NCBI RefSeq assembly: GCF_000002985.6
Contig: NC_003283.11
Coordinates: 11,594,001 to 11,658,000, forward strand
Direction of reading: 5' to 3'
From: Caenorhabditis elegans
Lineage: Eukaryota; Nematoda; Chromadorea; Rhabditida; Rhabditidae
Length of the DNA: 64,000 nt
The notes beneath the pieces are model-generated. The model saw only the letters and a list, made by a program, of their open reading frames with translations, did no database searches and was not told the origin of the DNA. This document shows positions 32,398 to 45,448 of this stretch, piece by piece; position 1 is the stretch's first letter, and each line of letters opens with the position of its first letter. Both the position numbers and the translations under genes were made by a program.

Positions 32398-35329
32398 TTA
32401 GAAAGGTGCTATCCTCACTTCTTTGCACTTGCAACTTTTCACCTGAAATTTGAGAATAATTCGATAAAAATAGGATAAAATTTGAATTCTTACCTTCACA
32501 ATCGTTTTAGTTGCAGTTGGCGGTGTCCTGCCGGGACAATCTAAAGTTATATCAACATAGTCATATTCGGCAGGAGCACATGCTGCACAACTCCGGAATG
32601 CTGCTTTCAGTTTTTTTGAATGCATTCTTGGGATGAAAATACTTGCACAAGCACCATGGCATAATCTAAAAAAAGATCACGAGTTCAAGTTTTTTGTTGG
32701 TCGAAAGTAATCCAATGGTTTTCAATGGTACATAGCTTAACGCTTCATCGTGATTTTTTAGCAAATAGATACATGAATTGTTTTTGAGATCTAAATATTG
32801 AAGGCAATAAAATATTTTTTCGCAGTGAGCACAATGAATTCATCGCGAACGAGGACCGTACACGATTTTTCGATGTGTACATTGAGAGACCACAACGCTA
32901 AATCTGCGAGGTTTCCAATGAACACATCGCACCTTAACTGTGTTATTGTTTTTAACTCAATTTTTGTATTTAATTGTATATAATTCAATTCAATTTCAAA
33001 TTTTCGATTCAATTTTCGGTTGCATTATTCTTAGAGTTTTTCTGTCACCTGAACTCTTGGGGTTATTAAAATGTTATCGCTAGAACATAGTTTCCGTGCT
33101 CTCGACATAATTTTCGTATAAGAAAGAGAATTGTTTACGTATTAACTAAGGCCTTAACATTAAATCACCAAGAAATAAAATGATAAGCAAATGAGAGAGG
33201 GGGTCAAAGTTTCAATTGAAAATTGAATCGACTTACCGATTAACAACGACCTTTGTCAGACATCCGTCAACTCTTATTCGTTGCTTGAACTTTTGACCAT
33301 CGCATCGTTGATTCATAATTAATGCATCTGGATCGGCAAGTTGTAGTAATGCATGTTTTCTTCCTTCAAAGACTGTGTCACCGTGCTCGTCTGTAATTTC
33401 GCTAGAAGTCTCATGAATGCCTTAAAGGTAGAGTAGCGCCAGTGGGAAAAGCTTTTAAAACTACTCCGATGGTGCCAAAATGACTAAGTACCATAGTTAA
33501 ACTTTTAAAAAAAGTTGGGCATTTTTTATTTTCTGTCTAAAAGTGACAATTACTCAGGTTTTGCCACTTACCAAAACTGTGCCAAAACTTTCACAGGAAA
33601 TTGTTTTAGTCTTAAATGTTTGAGTGTTTTATTATGATAATCGGTCGTTTTGAATTTAGACAAAATCCGCACTGACGCTGCTCCGCCTTTAAATTCAAAT
33701 TGTAGTAACTTTATGTACTTATAAGTGTTATAACTGAAAATAAATTTTAGATTTGTACATGAAAAAGGAATTTTTATTTATAGAAAGGAAAACTATACAG
33801 GTTTCTCTGCCAAACTTCATGTGATTAAGTGATGAATGCAAAAAAAAGTAAGATTCATACAAGTGGGAGTATTATTAACAGTAATTAAAACAGTAATTAA
33901 AATTTTGAGTTTACAAAATTAAAAAGGTATGAAAAAAAACAATTCAACGCTAATTATTAATAGCTTTGGTGATTATAAGTTTGTGTCTATAAAGACTGTT
34001 GTCTACAATCTTACCACGTGATAATTTGAATTTATATGTATCAACACAATAGGTAACTCGTGGTCGGTGTGATATACTGATGTGCTTTGAAGAACAATTT
34101 GAAATTAAAACATAAATTTGAATCCTATTCTTTCATTTCTTGCTTTCCAAATTTATCGGACAACACATTTGTGAGATTTCAGCGGCGTGGGTGTAAACGT
34201 AAGACAGGGATGCGATGAGCAGGTAAACCGATGATATCAGGTAACTCGAGAACACGAAACACACAAATACACATAAACCCTCTCTGCTTTTGACTTCACA
34301 AAGACAACTCTACCAACCTTTTCCAAGTTTCTTCAACTTTCCAACTGGCTTTCGATTCTTCTTACGATGGTGCCGTGTTAAATGATCCACGTGTGATTGA
34401 TGATCTACATGGTTTACATGGTTCACCTCTTCTGTGCTCTCCAGTTGATAGGCTGTGCCGAGTCGAAAACGAGACTCTACTGGAGTTCCTTTAAGTTGAA
34501 GGAACGCGTTTCGGGAGATTTCTTGAAATGTTGGAACTGATGAACTTCCATTAACTGTAATATGGATTTTATGACAAGAAAAAAGTTTGGCTTCTGGGAA
34601 CAGATAACAAATCTTTTCATAATATTTTTAAAAGCTTCGAAATATTTTCAAAGTGCGTCTACAATAATTTCAAGCACTACAAAGGTCAAATTTAGCTGAA
34701 AATTTTAGAACTCTAAAAATGAAATTTCGTTCAATTTTGATGATGATGTTGGCACTTCATCTAACATCATGAAGCTGTTTAAATCTTTATTGAAGGTTCA
34801 TGGGATGTATTCCGTTAATATCTATTTTCTATGGAACATTGTAACCTGATAAAATCTAACCTGAATAATTAACATATCCATCAAGAATCTCAACAGTTGG
34901 TTGCCGGTCGTTTCGATCTGTGGGCGCCGCCACGACGCCACTACCAATCCAACATATCAAGAAAACCGCATAGTACATATGTCGCCATGAAAATGTTGAT
35001 GATAGCGGTTGAAATTTTAATAGTGAATAAAAAGATGCAGAAGTATTAGGAAAGTGTGAAGATGGTAATACTGAAAATCGTCTGGATCGTCGTTGTGTTC
35101 GTGATCGCTCGTTCGTCATGGCTGCTGCTGCTGTCGTCGCTTCGTCGTCGTTCGATGTTGGTATTGGCGAGTCCGTCGGAGACTCGTGCTCTCGTTGCCC
35201 GCTGCACCCACTCTCATCATTGTTATCCTCAGTTCGGAGGCTCTGTTGGCCACGCCCATCTTTTCGTTTCATCGTAGTTAGGTCAGAACTTGCAATTGGT
35301 CGATCATAGATCGATGCGTTGTCTGACAT
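32398..35329 (-). CDS. Secreted DAN/gremlin-type cystine-knot protein
   Basis: Probable secreted antagonist of BMP/TGF-beta ligands, judged by its C-terminal DAN domain. Exons (minus) 35329-34861, 34554-34318, 33390-33237, 32665-32494 and 32442-32398. From the ATG at 34978 (signal peptide MYYAVFLICWIGSGVVAA) the protein is 241 aa. The ATGs at 35329 or 35344 would add about 117-122 polar Ser/Glu/Arg-rich residues before that hydrophobic segment. A His-rich then basic linker (NHVNHVDHQSHVDHLTRHH, KKNRKPVGKLKKLGK) resembles heparin-binding tails. The knot reads CDGQKFKQRIRVDGCLTKVV, RLCHGACASIFIPR, FRSCAACAP, LDCPG and SCKCKEV, the DAN spacing with the CxGxCxSxxIP hallmark. Phases agree at all junctions. 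GPA2/GPB5 hormones and bursicon share the fold but not the SxxIPR motif. Intron 2 holds a MITE. Confidence 0.8.
33422..33692. mobile_element. MITE with TTAAAGG ends, in the DAN-gene intron
   Basis: Left end TTAAAGGTAGAGTAGCGCCA and right end (reversed) TTAAAGGCGGAGCAGCGTCA match at most positions over about 28 bp, with a non-coding AT-rich middle. It begins and ends within TTAA/TA-type contexts. A small non-autonomous DNA element resembling the palindromic repeats common in the C. elegans genome. Confidence 0.72.
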
Positions 35330-35344
35330 GAAAATCAGAATCAA

Positions 35345-37871
35345 TATAATGAAATGGAAAAGAAGAAGATATGGAAAATATTGGTGGAGGTTTATTTTTC
35401 AAATCAATCAATCGATAATTTTTAGAATGGAGGGAGGTAATCAAATTGTAGAAATAGGTGAGAGGGAAGGAAAAAAGGGGAGAAAAAGCGAAGAGCAGTG
35501 GTCGGGAGAAGAGAGAAAACTGTCACCCACACATACATACATATACATACATACATGCACCACCACCACGCATATTTCGGCCGACATCTCTCTTTGCTAT
35601 CAGCAACAAGCGGACTGTGCGAAGATAGCGAGCAGAGGCCCCGTCTCGTAGACGCCACCGGTCGAATCACTGTGCAAGAGAAAACGAGAAACACACGAGT
35701 TTAGATTTTGCTCCTCCGAATATGTTGATGCATTCCATTCGCTTCGATATTAATTTTCCCATTCTCAGTCGACCAGCCACTGACTGACCTTTTATGGTTG
35801 CGCTCCCGTTTTTTCTCCTCCTGTCGGTGCTTCGTCAAATGTTTCTTCCACCAATTATATTTTAATAACCGTTTTGTGATAAGCGTCGAAATGGTTACGA
35901 CGAAAAAAAGTTTTATGAGTTTCGGTTTTTTTTTTGACAAAAAACGATATAGTCCTCCCATAAATATTTCACAAAAAAAAGTAGCTTCGTACTCTAACTC
36001 GTCACGTATTATTAACATTTCAGAGATTACTTTAATCAATTGGTCTAGGCGTAATATCAAATTTATCACCAAAATTTGACGTAACACCATTTGATACCCC
36101 ATGATTACTTGTATGTTTCGCCTGAACTTTTACTAAGTTTATTACTAGTAGTCACGTATGAGCTGAGCTCGTTAAAAAATATACTGCAATGTTATTTTTC
36201 CGCGAAAACTACATCCGATCGAAAAACTTTCTCTTGTAAGTTTTAGGATGACGTTTGAATTCTCGCATTATTCGGAATAAATGCAAAAAATTGGTAACTT
36301 TAATTCTATTCTACAGTTAGTTAGATAACTCATTTCGCTATTGACTTTGTAAAAATCGAAAAATCAGTATTTTTCTTCCACTATGTTGTCTCGAAAAATA
36401 CCAATTTTCTTCTGATAAGATAAATCGACCACTTAATGTTTTTTTTAACAACGTGGCTTTTTTGTTTGGAGTTAAATTTAAAAATTCAACTGTAAGTTCA
36501 ATAACTTTTGATTTTGACTGTGATGGATTTTTATAGACAGAAATCATACAGTTCGTTGAGAATTACAATTTTTAACAGACTCAATCTTCAATTCTAACCA
36601 TAATTTCTAGCCATTGTAAAACCCTGTTAATTTTTAAATTTTCAACTTAGAATTTTGTCAAACACGTCTGGCTGGAAATGGTGTTTTTCTTATGCAAAAT
36701 AATTCATCTTCATCTCCAAAAATTAAAATATGTGAAAAAGCGGAATTTTATTTTTCAAAACTCAAAATCGCTCAAAATTCGGAATTGTATTCAAATTACC
36801 GAAAATATGTATTTTTGTATTTAAAAAATCAACATTTCTGAAAATTCGGTTTTCTTCTATAGTTTTGGTATAGCGTGCCGATTTTAAGTTCCAGAAATTA
36901 TTCGACGTCATTAATGTTTCATTTATTTTGTAGCCTCCTAAATTTCATTTAACTACTAAATTTTTCTTTGAACTCTCATTTTGTTTTAATGATCAGGAAG
37001 TAATTAGCGCGCAAAGTAAATCCATTGGAATAAATGAAGTAATACGGGAACTTCTGAACTTCTGCGAGGATAAGATTCTTGAGAAAGTACATTACGAATA
37101 CTAACTCTTCATTTCGTAAACGCGAAACACAATTTTTGATCACCTATACGCGTCGAAATAAGATCTGAGGCCTCTCACACTCTAAGCTGACTCCACACAC
37201 TTCCTTGAAACTGGCGTCATTTCCCGGAAAGCCGAAAAGCGGGTCGGTTCCCATCTTCATGCTCATCCCGTACTTTTGTGCCCGGTCTAAATTATTCAAC
37301 CAATTAGCTCATCTAATTCGGTTTATAAGATGTAAACACAGAAAATGGGTTGCGAAATACTTTCGGTCTTCGTCGTGAAGTTCCAATTTCACATCTAATG
37401 CTTTTTGGGCGTGTTGCAGTACAAGGGAATATTCAAAAAATGAAAAGTTCACTGATACAGTACAAAAATGACAAGATGTATCAAATCTTAACACATATCG
37501 GATGGAAATCGGAAAAAAAAAACTGGCTGATTAATTGGGTAATGAACATTTTGAAGAGTTGGGAAAACACATTTTTTACAGTTAAATTTGAAAATAAAAA
37601 GAAATAATTTTTGATAAATGAGTGAATGAAGAAAGGGTTGGCACTGGAGCTCATGGGCAGGGGGAGGCTCAAGAACACACTTTAACTAGAACTGGGATGA
37701 AGAGAAACAGTTGATCACAATAAGAATGATACATGATAATGACAAAAAAGGTCAAGACGAGATCAGAGGAAAAAGGGAAAGAAATAATGGAAAGAATGAC
37801 AGAATTTATATTAGAAAAATGAACTAGCTCACAACCAACTATCACAAAAAAGGTTAGAAATTAAATTGAAA
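35345..37871. other. Spacer between the DAN-like gene and sipa-1
   Basis: Contains the presumed promoter of the DAN-like gene, with CATACATACATAC-type short tandem repeats near 35530-35555 and a CACCACCACCACG run. No exon chain is recognised. Several 60-130-codon frames are present on both strands between 35.3 and 36.1 kb but lack consistent splice signals or domains. Confidence 0.4.
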
Positions 37872-40800
37872 TTACTTTTTCTCGTACATCTTTTTCAGGC
37901 GTTCCATTTCTCGTTTTGTGTTGTCATGCGACTGGCGCTCCTGGAATTAAAACCGATTTCTACCAGAAATTCTTAAATTATTGGAGAAGTCTATAGAAAA
38001 ATGAAAATCGCATGAAAATCGGTTCAGATGTTGTCTTGTAGGCATTCAAATATTTCCTATACTCCCAAATTGGATGAAATTCAGATATAGCCAGATGATA
38101 TAATAATAAACGGTATAGCAAAATCGCAAACCTGAATAAGTTGCTTTTTAAGTTGTTGTGCGAGCATTTCAAGTGCCCGCTTTTCCTGAACAGTACGTTC
38201 CAAATGAGTTTGAATTCTAACAAGTTCACTCGATTCTCTCTCATTTGTAGATTCGCGTGCGGAGAGTGGTGCCTAAAAGTCAACTGTTTCCTCCAAATTC
38301 CTAAAGTTCTGAAACTAACTTTTCGATTAAGCTCGTCCATAAGCGGAGATCGAAGTTGTTCATCAGACTGAGCTCTGTTGAGATATTTTGGAGGATTCAG
38401 TAACGTGCACATGTTGTCATGGACGCTAGCACTCGACAACGTGTTCGGACGATTGTTTGATCTGAATCTATTTCATTGTTTAGTAATAGGTTCTTACATT
38501 AAAGTGGATAGTAGATCAAGGCTCACATATTGTTGGCTCGCTGTTCAATGGTCTTTTTGGTGGCTGTGAAACTGAAAGTGCGTTCGTCGAAAGATGATGC
38601 CGGACTGCTGCTCGCGCTATTCGTCGGGTACTCGAGCTTCTTCTGACGGAACATCTCGTGGTACCTGCTGCCACACGCGATGAAAACCTTGTAACGCGCC
38701 TAAAAACTCACGTAATTGGCTGCTTGGCGAATGCATCTGGAGTCAGCATCTGTTCGATTCCCTTTACAGCTGGACAATTTGGATCTTCACATCCACGACG
38801 GGGGCTTCCATCCGATGATGGAGAAATCATAAGCAAACGAACACATTCAGAAACAGCCAACTGATCGCAAATCTTATCAAATGATAAAGTACTGATTGGC
38901 ATTGAATCCATTTCAACAATACGACTTCCTTGGCGAATTCCTGCTTTCCAAGCCAATTGATACATTTCAACATCAGTAACAACTCCTTCATCTTGAACAT
39001 GGAATCCCCAATTATCTGTTGTCTTTAACCTTCGAAGCACAACTTCCTTTGCTTCATCGCCTTTTGTGACATTTTCAAGACGACGGATCAACTCGTTGAG
39101 CTCTGAGTCGGTACAAGTTTCAGAGTAGCAACGAAGAAGCAGTTGGTCTCCATGATCATAATAGAGTTTCAGTCTGAAAAATGTTCAATAAATAAACAAT
39201 GATTTTATTTTTAACTGAATTTGCGAAAAAATATTAAAGAAGTCTTCTTACCCAGTGTCACTGGTTGCCCATCCTATAATTGAATGAGTTGGAGTCGAAA
39301 ACAATACAGTGCCAGATGGCCTTTCGAGAAGTACAATCCAATCTTGAGCAACCCCAAGTACACAGCTAATTCTCTGATTAGTTGAGTAATCATGTACATC
39401 AACAAGCCACGAGAGTGCTCCTCGCATCACGTGATTTGTTGGCTTTGGATTGTGACGTTCTTTTCGTTTCACACTTCCTCCTAGGAATCGACCTGAAAAT
39501 CGGGTTTGTCCAATTTTAAATCCTCTGTGTAAGTAACCTACTGGCTATTTTGCTGGCGCCTTCATTTTGATGAGGTCCAACATAGTTTTCGACTAGGTCG
39601 CGTAGAGCTTCACGTCTAGTTCTTGCAGCCATTGTAGCAAACTTTTTTGACCGATGCACAGCATTCTCCGCGTTGATAACTAAAATCAATTAAATTTAAA
39701 TTAAACAACTAGAAGTTAAACAATTCTTCAAACATACTTTTTGTTAATAACCAATCATGAAACTCCGCGCACTTGCTGAAGCATGCTCCTTTTGGAACGG
39801 GCGGTCCAAATGCTGGAACATCTTTTGATCTGCTGACTGCCACGCTGTATGTCACATTTTCAGAGCACTCGTTGTGAACCCGAACAATAATGAACACATG
39901 TTGGAAATGACTACGCACAGTTATTGGTGAGAATGGCAACGCTCCAGGTTCTTGGAATACGATTGTGACCATATCATTTCCAATGTGCCTTTTTCGGGAG
40001 AGTTGTTGCCTGTTACTCGGAGTGAACGGAAGTAGTGTTGAAACGTGGAACATGATCTCATGAGCTTGATACTCGGAGTAGATTGAATGAGTTCCAGTAG
40101 TGTCGCCACGTGTATCTAGGCCTCCTTTGTAAGCTTCAAATCCTTTAAGTGTAACCCGTTGACCAAGGAAATCAAGGAACTCGTCGAATGATGGTGTAGA
40201 AAACTCTGAATATTTCAAGATTCGATATTATTCAAAAAATAATTTTCCTTACCATTATTATACATTTGTTCTTCGGTACTCTGTTCGTTTTTACACAACA
40301 TTATTCCAACTTTATATCGAGTATAAATTGGTTGCTCATCAATCTTCATAATGAGCTCTTCAACTCTCGGTGACTGAATTGATGGTCTCAAAATTCCAAA
40401 GCTTATTTTCGGGCACACAATTTCAAGAAGTTCTCGCATTAGAGGACGAGTTGCTCGATCTGATCCTTCTGGAGTTGAGAGTGCTTCCTCTGGAACAGCT
40501 ACACGAATTGTTTTTTGCTGTAATGTAAACATTGTTGAGCTAGAAATTGCAAAAATTTAATTACATCTGAAATTCGAACAATCATTCTGTAAATCGAGTA
40601 CGATTCCTTCCGATCAACAATTTCTCGTACCATTGAGATACTGATGGGGCCAAGGATGTCATCCATTCCAAGATATTCGATGTGATCTGAAATACATTTT
40701 AAATATGAATCAACTATCAAATCAATTATGTCTTTCTAGTTTAAAAGTTTATAACATCTCAAATGTTCAAAAAAATCCTCGTGGTATACAACTAACTTTT

Positions 40801-41382
40801 TGAGATAAAACAGTGCCGATAGTAATACGACCCGATGTCTTGTGGTTCAATAACTGTCTTCGGCTGCCTAGCAGCACACAATCTTCCTCCGAGATATACA
40901 TTGGAGACGTCTTCCAAAATGCCAGCTTCCGATGCTGAATGTTCTCGCATCCACGTCTCACATTCGTGCGCATCCGTGTGAGCCATATCGAATGTGTGTC
41001 GTGAGAGCGCAAAACGCCGCGTTGGTTCCCAGCCCAATTCATTCCTAAATGCTGGACAACTGGCAAGCAATTCATTAAATTTCCCATCACCCGAATCATC
41101 TTCACTTGGTGATTGTGCTTGTGATGCTCCAGTTGGTTTGTCATCAAGACCATTTGGATGCATACCAAGTCCCCATGCAGCGGCAAGAGATAGACAATCT
41201 TGATATGCTGATAGTCGGGGAAACGGTGGTCGCCATTCATTAAATGTTTCTGTATCATTGTCTGAATTCGTGGATGATGGTTGATCCGCACTGATAACTC
41301 CACTGGAAGAGGAAACTGCTGAAGTATTTGGGACTCCTGCGCTTGGTGGAAGAACATCGGCGGCCGTATTTCCTATAAACAT
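37872..41382 (-). CDS. sipa-1: RapGAP-PDZ protein of the SIPA1 family
   Basis: GTPase-activating protein for Rap, homolog of SIPA1/SPAR. Eleven exons (minus): 41382-40797, 40686-40565, 40517-40253, 40205-39738, 39679-39542, 39492-39252, 39173-38712, 38664-38527, 38461-38320, 38272-38132 and 37940-37872, total 2772 nt, 923 aa with phases agreeing throughout. A Ser-rich N-terminus is followed by the RapGAP region ([20 protein letters not shown] ... ) whose catalytic Asn-thumb motif reads [13 protein letters not shown]. Then come a linking module ([19 protein letters not shown]), a PDZ domain at about residues 620-720 ([16 protein letters not shown]; carboxylate loop variant) and a C-terminal Leu-zipper coiled coil ([20 protein letters not shown]). 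That order is diagnostic. The ATG at 41382 is a tentative start, since an AG acceptor 12 bases upstream is in phase and could receive another exon. The symbol is from memory. Confidence 0.9.
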
Positions 41383-42897
41383 TTTTGGGTTTTTCTTGCA
41401 AAGAAGCGATCAATGATTATAGGATAACAGTCGATGATTTCGTGTTGGATAAGAACAAAAACTTGAACTAGTCAAATCTCAAATGAGAATTCGATAATTT
41501 GACCGATCGTCTTGTTTTTCTTCAAAAAACAAGCTATTGAACATTGAGCTTTGATCAACTTTTATACTAAAAATTATATTTTTAATTAGTGATAACAGTA
41601 AATGTGAAAGATCAATTCTACATGTTTACCTTCTACAACTATAGACTATTTCAAAATACATACATAATTACGTTGGGTTTGACAACGCAGACTTTCTAGT
41701 TTGAACCGATGTGAAAATATGAGAAATTTGAATTGTCCGCAAAGTCAAAGACATTTACCGAAAAATTTCAAAGTGAATTTTTTGTATCTTAAGGCATCAT
41801 AAAAGCTTGTGTAGAGTGTCACTAAACATTCTGTATTATAACTTGTTTCCAAATTATTTTTGAAAAAAGTTTATGATTCAATTTTGTTTTCATTTTGGAA
41901 AAGTCGAAAAACGATTTTTTTTTGGGATATTGCACAATCTTAGAATGGAATTTTCTAAAAAAAAAATTCTGGATTTACTTTTAAGCTAAATATGTTTCAG
42001 GACAGTACGACCGACCAGTTATATATATATATATTTTTTTTCAGGTAAGGAGCCTTTTTAGAATTTCGATTCTTATCAAACACTACGTCACCTTCTATCT
42101 CTTGTATTTTTATCAGAATCACTCAAAATCACAGCACACCAACGGCAAATAGTTATTTACTTAATCGCTAGGTAGAGCTTCTGATTTTCAGAGTAATCTC
42201 TAAGTAAATAAGCATTTACCAACACACTTTCCGACTACTATCAAATCAAATCATCACCTCGTGGAGACTTGCTCACTCGTTTTAAATAATTACAGATCTT
42301 GGAGACGGAACTACCGTCTCCCATTATGCAGAATCGAGTGCAAAAAAAGTTAGTAAAGTGATTTGCAAGAAAATGTGCATAGGACAAAATAAAACTGTTA
42401 GAATAATAAATGGGGAATATTCTTGCAGGAGTGTTCAGTCGCCGCGAAATCTCCGTTCTCTTTCACGTAAATCACCTAATTTATCTTCGAAAAAAGAAGT
42501 TTTAGGAGCGAAAAATGGGATTGAATAATAATAATGATGCGATAGTTTTCGACATGTATACAACGCCTACACGTTACCTACGGTTACCGACTGCTAATTG
42601 GGAATGAGTCGGAATTAAGCACGAGTACTTTTCCATTGGGAATGGGCCGGATGTGATGTGAAATGGAGAGAAAGAGGAGAGAGAGGGTTAGCTGATGATT
42701 CAAATAAGATATAAATAATTTGGAAAGTGACTGATAACAGACAGTGATTATTCAAGATCTCTGGTGATTCATTAGGACAAACGAAAGAGCTTCCTCGCCT
42801 TATTTACTTATTATGGATTTGTTATGACACTCTGGCGAGTAGGTAAGAAAACCCAAACTTTATTTTCTTTTTTGAATTTTAAAGTTGGGGTACACCA
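41383..42897. other. Spacer upstream of sipa-1
   Basis: About 1.5 kb, AT-rich, with a TA dinucleotide run at 42018-42033. On the minus strand an AATAAA near 42860, followed by T-rich DNA, fits the poly(A) region of the small membrane-protein gene. The remainder could be sipa-1 promoter. No other gene is seen. Confidence 0.45.
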
Positions 42898-43206
42898 TCA
42901 GGTAAAAATCACTTTCCAATTAATTATATCAAATTTGGAAGCAGGGGATAACAAGAGGTGAGCAAAGAAGAGCACAACAAAACCTGCAATGACGACAGCA
43001 AGCACTGAACCTCGCCGATTGAACATGTCGAGCGCTCGAGCAGTCGCCGACGAAGAAGTCGACGCAGAAGATCCTTCATCCATCGAACCGCCGATCGGTG
43101 GTGAGCCAGTGGACGAACCAGAGACGAGCAGCGGTTGATGATGTAGATGGTGGCACAGCGAACGTGTCCGATTAGCTGATCTCACCGACGATGTCGTCGA
43201 CGACAT
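42898..43206 (-). CDS. Small single-pass membrane protein, unknown
   Basis: Single-exon 102-aa frame, family not recognised. The N-terminal 65 residues are polar and Ser/Thr/His-rich (SSTTSSVRSANRTRS, CHHLHHQPLL, SASTSSSATARA). One strong helix follows (GSVLAVVIAGFVVLFFAHLL) and a short tail ends WKVIFT, the layout of a tail-anchored or type II protein. A TTTCCAG acceptor-like site lies about 80 bp upstream, giving a GC-rich leader, and an AATAAA lies about 35 bp after the stop, so it can stand alone as a transcript. A competing ATG at 43221 opens a 15-codon frame (MRMSDVVDDIVGEIS) overlapping the start. Alternatively the exon splices from a GTGATT donor after its Trp-Lys into the sipa-1 transcript, giving that protein a membrane anchor; phase permits it but the sites are weak. 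Confidence 0.6.
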   Translation of the reverse strand: MSSTTSSVRSANRTRSLCHHLHHQPLLVSGSSTGSPPIGGSMDEGSSASTSSSATARALDMFNRRGSVLAVVIAGFVVLFFAHLLLSPASKFDIINWKVIFT

Positions 43207-44784
43207 CGGACATTCGCATTTTATGATTTAACGATGGAGTTGTGGGGGAGACGAACGCTCAAGGGGCCAAGAGTGAGGGAGCGAAGACTCTGGAAAAAAA
43301 AAGAAAAATTTCGATTAAAAAGTCAAATGAAAATATTCATAAGTTATAAAAATCATCAACATATGGCAAGAGAGAAAATTTTTAAATGTTTCTATACAGC
43401 ATGCTGAGAATTGCAAGACACTGGCAAAAGACAAGAAAAATGAGTCAATCAAGAATTTTTCCGATAATAATAATAATAATGATAGACGGAAAATATTTTG
43501 ATAAAATCATTGTTTTCCGACGCCCGTGAATTTTTTCCTTCAGACAATATAATAAGTAGTTAAGAAAAACAACTTCAAGATATCTAATGGGAATTAAGGA
43601 AGTTGTTTTAAGTATCACTATACGAAATTCAGCACTGTTTTATTTGGCAAGAGAAGTTTCAGAAATACCTATGGGAAAATTTATGTCTAATGAAAAACAA
43701 TACTAATTGTAATGCACGGGGTATGTTATTGTAAGAAAACTTTTTAATAGGAGGACAACTTCCAGATACAAAAATCTATGTATGTAGTTCACAATTTTGG
43801 AATGAATTGAAGATAAATTGTCAAAAAGATTGTCAGAAAAATAATCTGTTGGAAATCCCATTCATCAGAATTTAAAATAAATTTAAATAGTACGTTTACT
43901 GGGTTCACTGTACAAATAAATTTTACTTTATTCGATAAACATTTTTAAAGACCTCCCGAAAAAATTTTCCGACATCTAATATGAGATTTTCACTATTTTT
44001 TGGGATTTTCGGGATTTTGTGAAATTTCGGAAAACTGTATTTCTCAAGTTATATCATTTAAGAAGAAAAATCAACTAACACATTTTCTAATATTTGGTAA
44101 TTGAAATGTACAAGTGAAATCTATGCAAATATTTGAATGTTCAGTCTGAAAGTGCATTGCTTCAAAAACATGCAAATTTGTTTTTAATTTGCAATTTTTC
44201 GGAATTTTTAGGCTTTTTTAATTGCGAACAACTTTGTTGGGAAATCAGAAAAAAATGATTCAGTAAGTTGAAATTTTATTGTAAATTTCAACAGGCCAAT
44301 ATATGGGCGGAGCCTAGGACTCAAGCAATAGAGTACAGTGCCTTCCACGACCACTTTACCAAATAATGTAGGTGTCTAAAATAAATCAAATTACCAAACT
44401 TTGTGAAGGGAAATTCAAGAACACAGTATCGAAAGATCGTATCAAAAATGAAAATGAATGTTTGATTTTTTAATGAATGTGAACTTTGTTTGAAATCATC
44501 ATGTTCCTCCTCCTTCTCTTCTTTTTCTTTCTTTCCCTCACACCTATTTGTTAATAAACAGTGTAGAGAGATGTGATAGAAGGAACATAAAGAGGAAAGG
44601 ATATTGGGGTGCCCCCGGAAAAAGAGAGTAGGAAACTGGAAAAAAGACATTGAAACTGAACTTTTTATGCGTGTGAGAGGTGCAAAATAGTGGATAAAAG
44701 TGGCTGGACGCAGACAAGTAAACTGGGAGAAAAGGAGTGGAAAGTGAAAGTGAGATGAGGGAAAAAAGAGAGGGCTCTTCAAAA

Positions 44785-44785
44785 T

Positions 44786-44861
<76 letters not shown>
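44785..44861. repeat. (TG)n microsatellite, about 77 bp
   Basis: Almost pure TG dinucleotides with one A interruption near the left end. The long His-Thr and Cys-Val frames across it are artefacts of the repeat. Likely length-polymorphic. Confidence 0.97.
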
Positions 44862-44862
<1 letters not shown>

Positions 44863-45448
44863 ATTTACTTTGTAAACATCGATACCCTGTGGCACAGCAG
44901 AAATACTAGAAGAAGAAGAGAGAAAGAAGACTCGACCCTTCTTCTTTTTTTGGCACACACACACAATTTTCCAGAAAAGAATAGAATAAGACGTCTGAAA
45001 GCTCTATATAATGATACGAATAATAATAGGAAGCAACACAAAAAAAGAGGATGTGTAGAATGTGTAGATGTATACGAGAGTCGAAAAGAAAAGGAATAAA
45101 GAAAATAAAATTGGATTAGAATAGGCAAGATTGATAAGCGGGGAGCCATGTGCTCTTCTTCGCACACTCAATCCAGAGGCGGCTCGGCTTAATTGAAATG
45201 AGCAACAGAAAAGACAGAAAGCAGTAGAAGAACATAAATGAGCGGGGAAAAAAAAAAGAAAGCATTTTCGTTCTGCACCGGAAAGATACAACACCTGCCA
45301 CCTTTCTTTCTTTTTTTTTTTGAAAATCTTTTTTTTTTTGAAATTTGGCTATTTTGAGCACCTGCTATTTTGAGCATTGTATTAAAATAAATATATACTA
45401 ATTGTTTGAAAAAATCTCAAAACATCTCACGTGTTGTCTTTTTCACTT

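Noticed and set aside
35319-36102. Frames of 90-133 codons on both strands upstream of the DAN-like gene
   Set aside because: They overlap one another on opposite strands, are Lys/Arg/Ser-rich low-complexity, and lack splice or family support.
40767-41357. 196-codon frame parallel to the first sipa-1 exon
   Set aside because: His/Gln-rich shadow frame; the chosen frame continues in phase into the RapGAP exons.
44544-45099. Long open frames over the TG repeat (poly-His-Thr, poly-Cys-Val)
   Set aside because: Artefact of a dinucleotide repeat with period compatible with open frames on both strands; no start context, domain or splice support.
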